Source: DATAPD01 sp036265385 (GTDB taxonomy: Bacteria > Acidobacteriota > Terriglobia > Terriglobales > Acidobacteriaceae). From it: DNA of 64,000 bases. Below the pieces are notes generated by a model. That model ran no database searches and was not told the origin of the DNA. It was given only the letters and a program-made list of their open reading frames with translations. A program made the position numbers and the translations under genes. Positions within the stretch are counted from its first letter, which is position 1. The number at the start of each line of letters is the position of its first letter. The stretch is taken from assembly GCA_036265385.1 (NCBI GenBank), contig DATAPD010000009.1, positions 1 to 64,000 of the forward strand, given 5' to 3'. This document shows positions 8,872-17,176 of the stretch, piece by piece.

Positions 8872-8910
8872 AAGAGACTAGGTTTGGTTAGTAGCTACTT
8901 GCTTTGCGGA

Positions 8911-9432
8911 TTATTTCTTTTGGGCGGTAGGCGGCAATATACCGTTTAGCCTCAAGTACATAGCTGCGGCCCCATAATGGTCGGCCAGGCTGCTGGCAAT
9001 GGCGATGAACGCCCAAGCCCGCGGTTCTTTCTTGCCGCCGAACGCTTCGATGGTGTCAGACAGTTTCGAGTCATCCGTTTTGGCGAGTGAAGTGGTGCAG
9101 AAATCGAAGGAAGACTTCACTGCCGCGACCAACTTGTCCTTACCGTCAGTCTCTTTGACCTCCGTTTTCGGTTCGGCGACGTCGGCAGCTTTCGCGCAGA
9201 AAAGGTTGTTGGCCTCGACGATATGCGCGGCGAGATGACCGAACGTCATCTGGTCGGCGGTTGGTTTGTAACTGAACTTATCGGCCGGCATGGCCTCGAT
9301 AGCAGCAACGATATTCTTTTGCCGATTCGCAAGAATTTCTTTCACCGTATCGCTGACGGGATTTTTGCCCTGTGCGAACGAAGCAGAGATGCACCCCAAC
9401 ACGACTACTGCGACCGCAATCATTCCTTTCAC
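8911..9432 (-). CDS. Secreted DinB-like protein
   Basis: A 173-residue protein with a signal peptide ending near SFAQG. The mature part matches the DinB/DUF664 four-helix family: MPADKFSYKPTADQMTFGHL, then a His-containing helix HIVEANNLFC, and a late HYGAAAMYLRLNGILPP helix. The family binds a divalent metal through His residues; members with signal peptides are frequent in Acidobacteriota, but their function is unknown. The start is GTG 9432 with GGAGG seven bases upstream; an ATG three codons later is the alternative. Confidence 0.8.
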   Translation of the reverse strand: MKGMIAVAVVVLGCISASFAQGKNPVSDTVKEILANRQKNIVAAIEAMPADKFSYKPTADQMTFGHLAAHIVEANNLFCAKAADVAEPKTEVKETDGKDKLVAAVKSSFDFCTTSLAKTDDSKLSDTIEAFGGKKEPRAWAFIAIASSLADHYGAAAMYLRLNGILPPTAQKK

Positions 9433-9491
9433 GTGAAAACCCTCCGGAGCGAAAGGATACTCCGGAGGAGGCAGAAGAGGGAATCAGGGAC

Positions 9492-9624
9492 AATGATTTT
9501 TGATTTCGGATTGATGATTTCAGGTTGTTGATTGTTGATTGTTCCAGACTTAGTGAGCCCCAGCGCCGTCAACTCGTATTTCACCGCTGTGGCCGGGTGC
9601 CCTCAATAAACATTCAACAATCAA
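9492..9624. repeat. Degenerate TTGATT-type repeat with distant inverted copy
   Basis: Plus-strand units such as TTTTGATTTCGG, TTGATGATTTCAGG and TTGTTGATTGTTGATTGTT run from 9492 to 9544. TTGATTGTTGA (9528-9538) has a perfect 11-bp inverted copy TCAACAATCAA at 9614-9624. It lies upstream of the DinB-like gene and just after the cytochrome gene. The origin is unknown. Confidence 0.45.
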
Positions 9625-9644
9625 TTTCCGATAATTAGCGTCTC

Positions 9645-10910
9645 TTACTTGCCTGCTGCGCCGGCCTTTTCCCTCCTCATCTGTGCCGCCAGCTCTTTGA
9701 TTTCGGTCAAGTCTCTCTGCATCTCGCTCCATCCATACCACAGGGCATAGTCAGGGCTGCCATGAAAGGTACCTTGGAATGTGCGCATGCGATGCTCCAG
9801 ATACATCACGAATAGTTTTTGCTCGATGACTGTCGGGGCATCATGGAACGTAAGCAGGTTCGGAAATGCGTAGGTGTAGTTTTTCGGTTTGGCGAGAGTT
9901 CCGTCTTTGTATAAGCCGGCAATAATCTGGATTCCTTCCGCCATCAGGTGATCGGCGTTTTTGATCATGTCGTCGCCCAGTTGTAGCTGCTGCTTGGCAA
10001 AATTGGCGGAGTGACACTGATTGCACGTCTTCAGCATCTTGTCGCGCTCGGCTTGCCAATCTTCCTGAGTGAGGCGAGCGACATCTGCGGCTTTGACAAC
10101 GTCAACGAGGCTGGTTGGCTTGCCATCAGGATCGAGAACACCCAGCGCCTGCAGGATCGTCGCGCGATCAGAAGCCCACTGCTTGTCCTCGGGAAGTGGA
10201 AGGCGCACGGCTAAAAAGCCCCATGCGGTGCGAACGCCGTGATCACCGTTCTGCATATGACACGTCTGGCAGGTGGGGGCTGCGGCATCTGCGGGAATCA
10301 GTTTGCGTTGTTTGAGGTCACTTCGAACGCCGTGCTTGGACGAGGAATACATCTCCCACTGCGGATGGTCGAAACCCATGTGGCACGTCTGGCAGGCTTG
10401 TGGCTGCTTGGCTTCCTCGACGGAGAAAGTGTGGCGCGTGTGGCAAGAATCGCACGATGCTGACCCGAACTCGCTGCCCTGCTTTTTCAGAGCTTCAATC
10501 TCCGCCGGCGATTTCACGCCTACTTTATGGCAGCCGCCGCAACCTTTTTGGCCCTCGATCAATGCCATAGGCTGCCAGTGGATGGTGGGCATGGCATTCA
10601 TCGCCGCCCATCCCTTGGAGTGTTTCCCTTTCATGTACTGCTCGACCTGAGTAGCGTGGCATTGCTTGCAAGTGTCGGGCGTTGGGATCTTCACCTTCGA
10701 CACGTCGGCTGCGGATGTATGTTCGGAGCCGTGGCAAGTGGCGCAGGTGACGTCCAGCTGGCTATGTTTGCTCAGCTTCCAATCGGAAACGATGTTCGGG
10801 GTAGTCTTCGAGTGGCAATCCACGCACTGCGACGAGGCATCCGCCGCGCTGGAATTTGAAATGTGAAATAAGACAATGAGAAAAGAGAGGAGCAAGCAAG
10901 TCCGCGCCAT
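9645..10910 (-). CDS. Octaheme cytochrome c, HAO-like
   Basis: A 421-residue exported protein with a signal peptide (cleavage near SSAAD) and eight CXXCH heme sites at residues 29, 56, 81, 124, 153, 173, 214 and 296. The C-terminal helix region with FHGSPDYALWYGWSEMQ is typical of the hydroxylamine oxidoreductase/octaheme reductase family. It is likely a periplasmic redox enzyme for small nitrogen or sulfur compounds, but direction and substrate cannot be told from sequence. The ATG at 10910 is chosen because GGAGG lies seven bases upstream. No quinol-oxidising partner gene is adjacent. Confidence 0.8.
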   Translation of the reverse strand: MARTCLLLSFLIVLFHISNSSAADASSQCVDCHSKTTPNIVSDWKLSKHSQLDVTCATCHGSEHTSAADVSKVKIPTPDTCKQCHATQVEQYMKGKHSKGWAAMNAMPTIHWQPMALIEGQKGCGGCHKVGVKSPAEIEALKKQGSEFGSASCDSCHTRHTFSVEEAKQPQACQTCHMGFDHPQWEMYSSSKHGVRSDLKQRKLIPADAAAPTCQTCHMQNGDHGVRTAWGFLAVRLPLPEDKQWASDRATILQALGVLDPDGKPTSLVDVVKAADVARLTQEDWQAERDKMLKTCNQCHSANFAKQQLQLGDDMIKNADHLMAEGIQIIAGLYKDGTLAKPKNYTYAFPNLLTFHDAPTVIEQKLFVMYLEHRMRTFQGTFHGSPDYALWYGWSEMQRDLTEIKELAAQMRREKAGAAGK

Positions 10911-11018
10911 CATGGAACCTCCGAAATCAAGAGATTCTGAAAGGGGAAAGTTTTGGGAGTCAGTGACTTGTATCACGCAGTCACTGTGCCAAGCAATGTT
11001 CTTTTCGGCCACCCAGAC

Positions 11019-11810
11019 TCAGGCGCGGATTTCCGGCGTGGCTGAGATCAAGCTTTGCGTGTAAGGATGCTCTGGATGTTCGGTGATCTGGTCGGCGGGG
11101 CCAAGTTCGACGACTTTTCCGCGACGCATGACGGCAATACGCGTCGCGAGGTAACGCACCACGGGCATCGAGTGCGAGATGAAAAGGTAGGTGAGGCCGA
11201 ACTCACGTTGCAATTGCGCAAGCAGGTTCACAATCTGCGCGCCGACACTTACATCGAGAGCGGAGACTGGTTCATCGGCGACGATGAACTTAGGACGCAG
11301 GGCAAGGGCCCGCGCGATACCGATACGCTGACGCTGTCCGCCGCTGAATTCGTGCGGGAAGCGCTTCATCGCGGATTCCTCGAGACCGACGGCGCGAAGC
11401 AATTCGCGAACTCTTTCCTGACGTGCGGGCTGACTCAAACGTTCGTGAATGATGAGCGGTTCGGCAATGACGTCTTCTACGCGAAAGCGGGGATCAAGCG
11501 ATCCAAATGGATCCTGGAAGATGATTTGCATGTCGCGACGGAAATGGCGTAATTGGGAACCGGATGCGGTGAGCAGGTCCTTTCCTTGAAAGAGCACACT
11601 GCCGGACGTCGGCTCAATAAGACGCAGTATCAGGCGCCCCAATGTACTCTTGCCGGAGCCGGATTCACCAACGACCCCGAGGGTTTCACCTGCTTCGATA
11701 CTCAGCGTGATGTCGTCGACGGCACGCACCTCGCCCTTCAGCGGCGTTCCAAAGACCGACTCACCGAGCGGGAACGCCTTGACGAGATTACGAACTTCAA
11801 CGAGCGCCAC
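11019..11810 (-). CDS. Oligopeptide-type ABC transporter ATP-binding protein (OppF/DppF-like)
   Basis: A 263-residue ATPase. It has Walker A GESGSGKST (48-56), signature SGGQRQRIGIARAL, Walker B FIVADEP with VSALDVS, and the switch His in FISHSMPVV. The opening VRNLVKAFPLG and the GEVRAVDDITLSI block are of OppF/DppF type. It ends at SATPEIRA, so it lacks most of the C-terminal oligopeptide-ATPase extension that full OppF proteins (about 320 residues) carry. No permease or binding protein is nearby, so it must work with subunits encoded elsewhere. Confidence 0.85.
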   Translation of the reverse strand: MALVEVRNLVKAFPLGESVFGTPLKGEVRAVDDITLSIEAGETLGVVGESGSGKSTLGRLILRLIEPTSGSVLFQGKDLLTASGSQLRHFRRDMQIIFQDPFGSLDPRFRVEDVIAEPLIIHERLSQPARQERVRELLRAVGLEESAMKRFPHEFSGGQRQRIGIARALALRPKFIVADEPVSALDVSVGAQIVNLLAQLQREFGLTYLFISHSMPVVRYLATRIAVMRRGKVVELGPADQITEHPEHPYTQSLISATPEIRA

Positions 11811-11836
11811 GAATGTTTACCCTCTACAGCGGAGCT

Positions 11837-12685
11837 TCAGCCCGCGATGATCGGCACCGCCGCAAGAGCGGCCAACATACCAATGAGTTTCCAGCGTGTG
11901 AAATGTTCGCGCAAGATTAATCGAGCTAGGAGCACAGTAACAGCCGGATAAAGCGAACTCACGACAACGGCCTCATCAAGTCTTCCGGCCTGGCTCGCTC
12001 GGATGAAAACCGCGGTACCGGTGACGTCTAGAAAACCCGAACAGAAGGCCAGTCCGATCGAACGGCGATCCAATGGATTTCGGAAGTACCCCAATGCCAG
12101 AACAATCGCACTCGTGATGAACAAGGATGCCGCACGAGAGATGGTGGCCGTCCAAACCGCGGCTCCGTCTCCAGCCTGACGGATGCAGATGTAGAAACTG
12201 GCGAAGCCGATTCCCGCCAACACCGCCAATCCAAGCCCTTGCGGGCGACTGACACCGTCCTCGGAGCGAGAGATGAGCCAGACACCTGCCCCTGCCAGCA
12301 AAAAGCCGAACACATGCCCGTAGCCAGGAAACCCTTCAGTTGTGATGCTGAAGAGAGTTGGAATTCCGGCGCCGAGGACTGCCGAGACAGGAGCAATCAA
12401 TCCCATATTCCCGGAAGAGAGCGCTTTATAGAAGAGTGCCAGTGAAACTCCGCCAGTGGCTCCAGCGAGGAGAGACCACCAAACTTGGGGTGTCGTTGGA
12501 AACTCGGCTCGTGTGAGCGCCGCGATCAGCACCATCGACACCATGCCGCACAAGTGCGTTACCGCCGTGTAGAGAAATGCGTTGGCACGACGTGTCGCGT
12601 ATCCTCCAACAAAGTCGCTAGCTCCCCATGCGAAGATCGAACCGATGGCGAAAAAGACAGCTGCAGACTGTGGATTGTGCCCCAT
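11837..12685 (-). CDS. EamA/DMT-family transporter
   Basis: A 282-residue protein with about ten transmembrane helices in two homologous halves, the layout of EamA (drug/metabolite transporter) permeases. Examples are the first-half opening FFAIGSIFAWGASDFVGGY and the second-half ending SSLYPAVTVLLARLILREHF. It probably exports or imports a small metabolite; the substrate is unknown. ATG 12685 (AGGA nine bases upstream) is preferred to a GTG eight codons earlier. The stop is 26 bases before the ABC ATPase start, so both may share a transcript. Confidence 0.85.
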   Translation of the reverse strand: MGHNPQSAAVFFAIGSIFAWGASDFVGGYATRRANAFLYTAVTHLCGMVSMVLIAALTRAEFPTTPQVWWSLLAGATGGVSLALFYKALSSGNMGLIAPVSAVLGAGIPTLFSITTEGFPGYGHVFGFLLAGAGVWLISRSEDGVSRPQGLGLAVLAGIGFASFYICIRQAGDGAAVWTATISRAASLFITSAIVLALGYFRNPLDRRSIGLAFCSGFLDVTGTAVFIRASQAGRLDEAVVVSSLYPAVTVLLARLILREHFTRWKLIGMLAALAAVPIIAG

Positions 12686-12810
12686 TTTGAGAGTTCCTGA
12701 GAGTAGCACGGGGCACTCTCGCGCTAGCAGTTGAAGCGGTTAACGTCGGTACTTGACGTGTTAGACTTTACGCAAGCAAAGAAAATATTTGGCTCCTGGA
12801 TCTCCAAGGT

Positions 12811-13485
12811 TTGATTGAACTCGCACCTTCGATTCTTTCGGCAGATTTCGCGCATTTAGCCGAGCACGTCCGCGCTGCGACTGAAGGCGGAGCCACGCTT
12901 ATCCATGTGGACATCATGGATGGTCACTTCGTGCCAAACATCACGATTGGACCACCCGTGGTGAAGTCGCTGAGGAAGGCGACGCAACTTCCGCTCGATT
13001 GTCACTTGATGATCGAGAATCCCGATGACTACATCACGGCCTTCGCTGATGCTGGAGCGGATTGGATCTCGGTGCATCAGGAAGTCTGCCCACATCTGGA
13101 TCGGGTGCTGCATCACATAAAGGAACATGATTGCCTTGCCGGGGTAGTTATCAATCCGGCAACTCCGGTCGAAACATTGACGGAAGTCCTGGAAATCGTG
13201 GATTACGTGCTGGTTATGTCAGTGAATCCCGGGTTTGGCGGACAACAATTCATTCCGGCTGCTCTCCATAAAATCCGGCGCCTCACTGAGTTGCGGGCAG
13301 CCCGACGAGCGAGTTTTCGAATCGAAGTAGATGGCGGGGTAGCACTCGATACGGTTGCGGATGTGGTCCGGGCTGGGGCAGAAGTCCTGGTTGCGGGCAA
13401 TGCCGTGTTTGGTAACGGCGATCCGAAAGAAAATGCTCAAACTTTGCTGAAGGCAGCCAATCAAGCGCTGTTGCAGCGAGTCTGA
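12811..13485 (+). CDS. rpe: Ribulose-phosphate 3-epimerase
   Basis: A 224-residue TIM-barrel enzyme that interconverts ribulose-5-phosphate and xylulose-5-phosphate in the pentose phosphate pathway. All family blocks are present: the start MIELAPSILSADFAHL, metal-site VDIMDGHFVPNITIG, DCHLMIENP, the catalytic loop VNPGFGGQQF, and the phosphate-binding DGGVALDT and VAGNAVFG. The start is a TTG, supported by the exact match to the family N-terminus. It opens the plus-strand housekeeping run. Confidence 0.95.
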   Translation: MIELAPSILSADFAHLAEHVRAATEGGATLIHVDIMDGHFVPNITIGPPVVKSLRKATQLPLDCHLMIENPDDYITAFADAGADWISVHQEVCPHLDRVLHHIKEHDCLAGVVINPATPVETLTEVLEIVDYVLVMSVNPGFGGQQFIPAALHKIRRLTELRAARRASFRIEVDGGVALDTVADVVRAGAEVLVAGNAVFGNGDPKENAQTLLKAANQALLQRV

Positions 13486-13532
13486 TATCCGGCAGAACGA
13501 GCGCCGGCGAACAAATTTCCCGAGGTTCTTGC

Positions 13533-15017
13533 ATGGTACGACGTTTTTCAGCGTTGCTTCTTTTCAGTCTGGTTCTCTCCCTCAGCATCGGCTGCACCAA
13601 CAAAAAGGTGAGCAATCCGCTGGCGAACCTCGGTTCGAAGCAGCCGGATAAGGTTCTGTTCGACCGAGCCATGGATCAGTTGAAGCACAACCGCTATGAC
13701 CAGGCACGAATGATCCTGCAGACGCTCATCAATACTTATTCGGATTCGGAATTCATTGCGCGCGCCAAGTTAGCGGTTGCGGACTCCTGGTATGCCGAGG
13801 GCGGTTCGACCGCGATGACGCAGGCGGAGATTGAATACAAGGATTTCATCACCTTCTTCCCGAACATGCCGGAAGCAGCTGAGGCGCAGCTGAAGATTGC
13901 CAATATCCATTACAACGAGATGGAGAAGCCGGATCGCGATTACACACACGCGCGGCGAGCAGAGGATGAATACCGCAACCTGATTTTGCAATTTCCGGAT
14001 AGCAAGCTGGTACCCGAGGCGAAAATCCGCTTGATGGAAGTTCAGGAGGTGCTTGCGGAGCGCGAGTACCGTATCGGTCAGTTCTATTACCTGAGGCAGT
14101 CCTATCCTGCCGCAATTGCGCGATTGAAGTCCGTCATCGATCGTTATCCGCTCTACAGCCGCGCCGACGAAGCGCTTTATGCTTTGGGCCAGTCGTATGA
14201 GGGTGAGATTGCGATGCTGCGCAATCGCAAGATGGATGAGTCCGCCAAGGCGCGCTTGATGGAGCAATTCAAGAAAGACGCTTCCGCGGCGTACTCGAAG
14301 ATCATCACCCGATATCCGCTGCAGGATCGTTCGGAAGATGCCGAGAAGCGCTTGCAAGCGCTCGAAATGCCGGTGCCACGTCCTACCAAGGCCGCGGTAG
14401 CACAAAACAAAAAAGAAATTGAAAGCCGCGAAGAGAGCGGCATGATGAACCAGATGCTCGGCAGTTTCCGGAAACACCCGGATGTTGCGCAGGCGACACG
14501 TGTGGGAGAGCCTCCTCTCGTCAATCCAAAAGAGACCAGCGCCACGGAAGTTGTCCAAGCCGCCACTAAAGCAATGATCGGCGGGGGAGCGGGCGGGAAT
14601 AACACGGTGACGGTTGAGACAGTCGGGAAGGGCGCACCGCCGCCGAGCGAAGCGGCACCTCGCTCCGACTCTTCACCGGAAACACAGCCGGCGGCCACTC
14701 CAACTGCGAGCGCTGATACACAGCCTGCCACGGGTCCAGCTGCAGATAATCCGGCGACGCCAACAACAAGCGCGGGTGAGCTGGTTCCTAACACGCAACC
14801 AGCCGATCCGAATGAACTGAAACCGAATACTGAGTTAAAACCAAATGCGGATCCAGGGACGAACCTGCCTCCGCCCCAACAGGTCAATGAGCTGAACACC
14901 AATGCACCGGCGGCATCCGTCAGTTCATCGAGCGGAAGCGAGCTGGCGTCTCCAGAAGAGGTCTCCTCCTCTAAGAAAAAGAAGAAAAAAGGGATCAAGA
15001 AAGTGGTTCCGTTTTAG
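13533..15017 (+). CDS. bamD: BamD-like outer membrane assembly lipoprotein with long C-terminal tail
   Basis: A 494-residue lipoprotein: signal peptide with lipobox LSIG-C21, then an Asp-rich-free BamD/YfiO TPR domain (about residues 35-290) with five tetratrico-like repeats such as MDQLKHNRYDQARMILQTLI and QSYPAAIARLKSVIDRYP. In E. coli BamD (about 245 residues) this domain binds BamA and BamC for outer membrane protein insertion. Here the tail of roughly 200 residues is Pro/Thr/Ala/Asn-rich and ends in a Lys-rich stretch, so it is probably disordered. GAGG lies seven bases before ATG 13533. Confidence 0.88.
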   Translation: MVRRFSALLLFSLVLSLSIGCTNKKVSNPLANLGSKQPDKVLFDRAMDQLKHNRYDQARMILQTLINTYSDSEFIARAKLAVADSWYAEGGSTAMTQAEIEYKDFITFFPNMPEAAEAQLKIANIHYNEMEKPDRDYTHARRAEDEYRNLILQFPDSKLVPEAKIRLMEVQEVLAEREYRIGQFYYLRQSYPAAIARLKSVIDRYPLYSRADEALYALGQSYEGEIAMLRNRKMDESAKARLMEQFKKDASAAYSKIITRYPLQDRSEDAEKRLQALEMPVPRPTKAAVAQNKKEIESREESGMMNQMLGSFRKHPDVAQATRVGEPPLVNPKETSATEVVQAATKAMIGGGAGGNNTVTVETVGKGAPPPSEAAPRSDSSPETQPAATPTASADTQPATGPAADNPATPTTSAGELVPNTQPADPNELKPNTELKPNADPGTNLPPPQQVNELNTNAPAASVSSSSGSELASPEEVSSSKKKKKKGIKKVVPF

Positions 15018-15160
15018 GCTTACCCATGGCGGGTGTTGGAGATCCCGATACCCGTTTGACGTTGAACAGTCGTAACCTCGTTACTCCCTTACGTTCATTG
15101 ACTTGCCAGTTGTGATCACGGTAACTTCGGCATATCTCCCCCTGACTCAAAGGACATCCT

Positions 15161-17023
15161 TTGGCGCGGAAAATACTGCTCGCGGACGATAGTGTGACCG
15201 CCCAGAATATGGGGCGAAAGATCCTCACGGATGCTGGTTACGAAGTAGTAACGGTCAACAATGGGTCCGCAGCCCTCAAAAAAATCGCTGAACACCATCC
15301 GGACCTGATTGTCCTGGACGTCTACATGCCCGGCTACAGTGGCCTGGAAGTGTGTCAGCGTCTAAAAGAGAACAGGGAAACGAACAGGATTCCAATCCTG
15401 TTGACGGTTGGGAAGCTCGAACCTTTCAAGCCCGACGAAGCGCGCCGTGTCCGTGCCGACGCATATGTCATCAAGCCGTTTGAAGCAAGCGAACTGCTCA
15501 CGGCTTTAACGAAACTCGAAGACAAGATCGTTCCGCAGGCGTCGTCTGACAGCAACAAGCCTGGCCGTTTTGCGCAAGCCATCGCCAATTTCGAAGAGTC
15601 AAACACAGATACGGGCGAAAAATTTGGCGATAGCGAGTCGGGTTGGAAGAACCGCATTCGTATCCCAGGAAAGAAGAAAAAGGACGAGCAGGAAATCGAA
15701 GCAGCGCCAGAATCGAAGAGTGCACCGCAAGTCGAGGGCTTGCCAATTACAGCGCCGGCTTCCAAAGTTGCACCTGAGATGGAGGTCACGCCCGGCCTTC
15801 CGTCTGACATAACCCCAGAGGAAATCGCAGCGATCACGGCAGCGGCTGCACAGCTGAGCGGAAGCGCGGCACCCGTCGCCGAGACGAAACCGGCTGAGAG
15901 GTCGACGGCTATAACGGCTGAACTTGGTCAACCTGCTGAGCCGGCCCTAGAAGCGAAAGCCGTCTCTGGCGAAATAACCGCAGAGAACGCGACTCAAGCG
16001 ACTGCGGCGTCTGCCGAAGCAGAAGCTCCGGATCAAGAGTCGTCACCCGTTACGTTCGCATCGGCCACAGTTGCCGCAGAGGCCACGTCTGCTCCTAGCG
16101 AAGTCGGCAAAGATGCGTTGGCTGTCGCGGACTCAACTCCGGCGGAAACGGTTGAACCAGCTGCTACTGAAATTGCGCAGTCCAACAATGCAGAAGTATC
16201 CGAAGAAAAGAAACCCGCCCCTGAGCCAGACTCAGATGTAATCGCAGCGCTTCAGGCACTCACGCCCGTAAGCGAAACACTCGTTGAAGAGAAGTCTCCT
16301 GTTGAAGCAGTTGCTGAGATGGCGTTAACGGCAGCCGGGCAACAGCAAGGACCGCGCTGGATTGCGGAGACGATGCCAGTGGATGCGGGCGAGGCCAATA
16401 CTCCACTTGAAGCTGAGATGCAAAAGGCATTCGCGGCGTATGCCGCTGCGGATGTGGGCCGCGTTAGTCTTCCAGCCGCGGCAATCGCTGGATCGTATGT
16501 AGTTCCAGCACCTTCTGTTGAAGAGCCAACGGCCATTGCTGAGCCACAACAACCCACGCCCACTCTCGAGACTGCCATAGCGGCAGTTGCAGCGAGTGGA
16601 TCGTCGAGTGTTTCATCCGTAGCTGAAGGCGATGGCGCGATGAAAGTTGCGGAGAGCACATCGGGCGGGACGCCTTCACAATCTGAGGTTGCGAAAGCAG
16701 AATACTCGTCGTCCGAATCACACGCGGATCCGTTGCGTGCAGCCGCTTGGGCGAACTGGAGCCAGATCCGAGATTCAATTATCGGTGCGACAGCTTCCGC
16801 CGAACAGGTAACAGAACCCAAGACCAACACGCCACCAAGCGCCGAGCAGACCCCGAAGCCCGAACCGCCTGGCTCCGTTACAAATCAAGTTGCGCCAACT
16901 GAAAGTCCGACAGCTTCTGCCGAAGCGGGAGCAATCGCAAGCATTGTCGAGAGCGTGCTTGCTGAACTTCGTCCGAAGATTGTCGAAGAGATCACGAAGA
17001 AACTCGGCGCCGATAAGAAATAG
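15161..17023 (+). CDS. Response regulator with long Ala/Glu/Thr-rich tail
   Basis: A 620-residue protein. Residues 1-125 form an intact receiver domain: acidic pair D9/D10, phospho-acceptor D53 (VLDVYMPG), Thr82 and Lys105 (VIKPF). There is no DNA-binding or enzymatic output domain. Residues 130-580 are low-complexity, rich in Ala, Glu, Thr, Ser and Pro. The last 35 residues form a conserved-looking amphipathic helix (ESVLAELRPKIVEEITKKL). The architecture recalls FrzS/PilG-type polarity regulators, in which the receiver docks to partners, but that is an inference. It starts at TTG with AGGA seven bases upstream. No kinase is adjacent. Confidence 0.8.
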   Translation: MARKILLADDSVTAQNMGRKILTDAGYEVVTVNNGSAALKKIAEHHPDLIVLDVYMPGYSGLEVCQRLKENRETNRIPILLTVGKLEPFKPDEARRVRADAYVIKPFEASELLTALTKLEDKIVPQASSDSNKPGRFAQAIANFEESNTDTGEKFGDSESGWKNRIRIPGKKKKDEQEIEAAPESKSAPQVEGLPITAPASKVAPEMEVTPGLPSDITPEEIAAITAAAAQLSGSAAPVAETKPAERSTAITAELGQPAEPALEAKAVSGEITAENATQATAASAEAEAPDQESSPVTFASATVAAEATSAPSEVGKDALAVADSTPAETVEPAATEIAQSNNAEVSEEKKPAPEPDSDVIAALQALTPVSETLVEEKSPVEAVAEMALTAAGQQQGPRWIAETMPVDAGEANTPLEAEMQKAFAAYAAADVGRVSLPAAAIAGSYVVPAPSVEEPTAIAEPQQPTPTLETAIAAVAASGSSSVSSVAEGDGAMKVAESTSGGTPSQSEVAKAEYSSSESHADPLRAAAWANWSQIRDSIIGATASAEQVTEPKTNTPPSAEQTPKPEPPGSVTNQVAPTESPTASAEAGAIASIVESVLAELRPKIVEEITKKLGADKK

Positions 17024-17176
17024 GCAGCCGACCGATCCCTCCGATTTCATCTTCCATCGTCCTTCAATTAGCTCACGAGCCTGAGTCACGCCACTCATCA
17101 CACTCCTGATAAGATTAAAGATTCCCCTGAGCTAGCAAGCGGTATCTGAGCGCTACGCTCCTGATTTTTCATAACG

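Noticed and set aside
14177..14998. Long minus-strand frame opposite the BamD tail
   Set aside because: It mirrors Pro/Thr/Ala-rich coding sequence; BamD homology and a ribosome site support the plus strand.
16252..16830. Minus-strand frame of 192 codons
   Set aside because: Shadow of the low-complexity response-regulator tail; no domain-like pattern.
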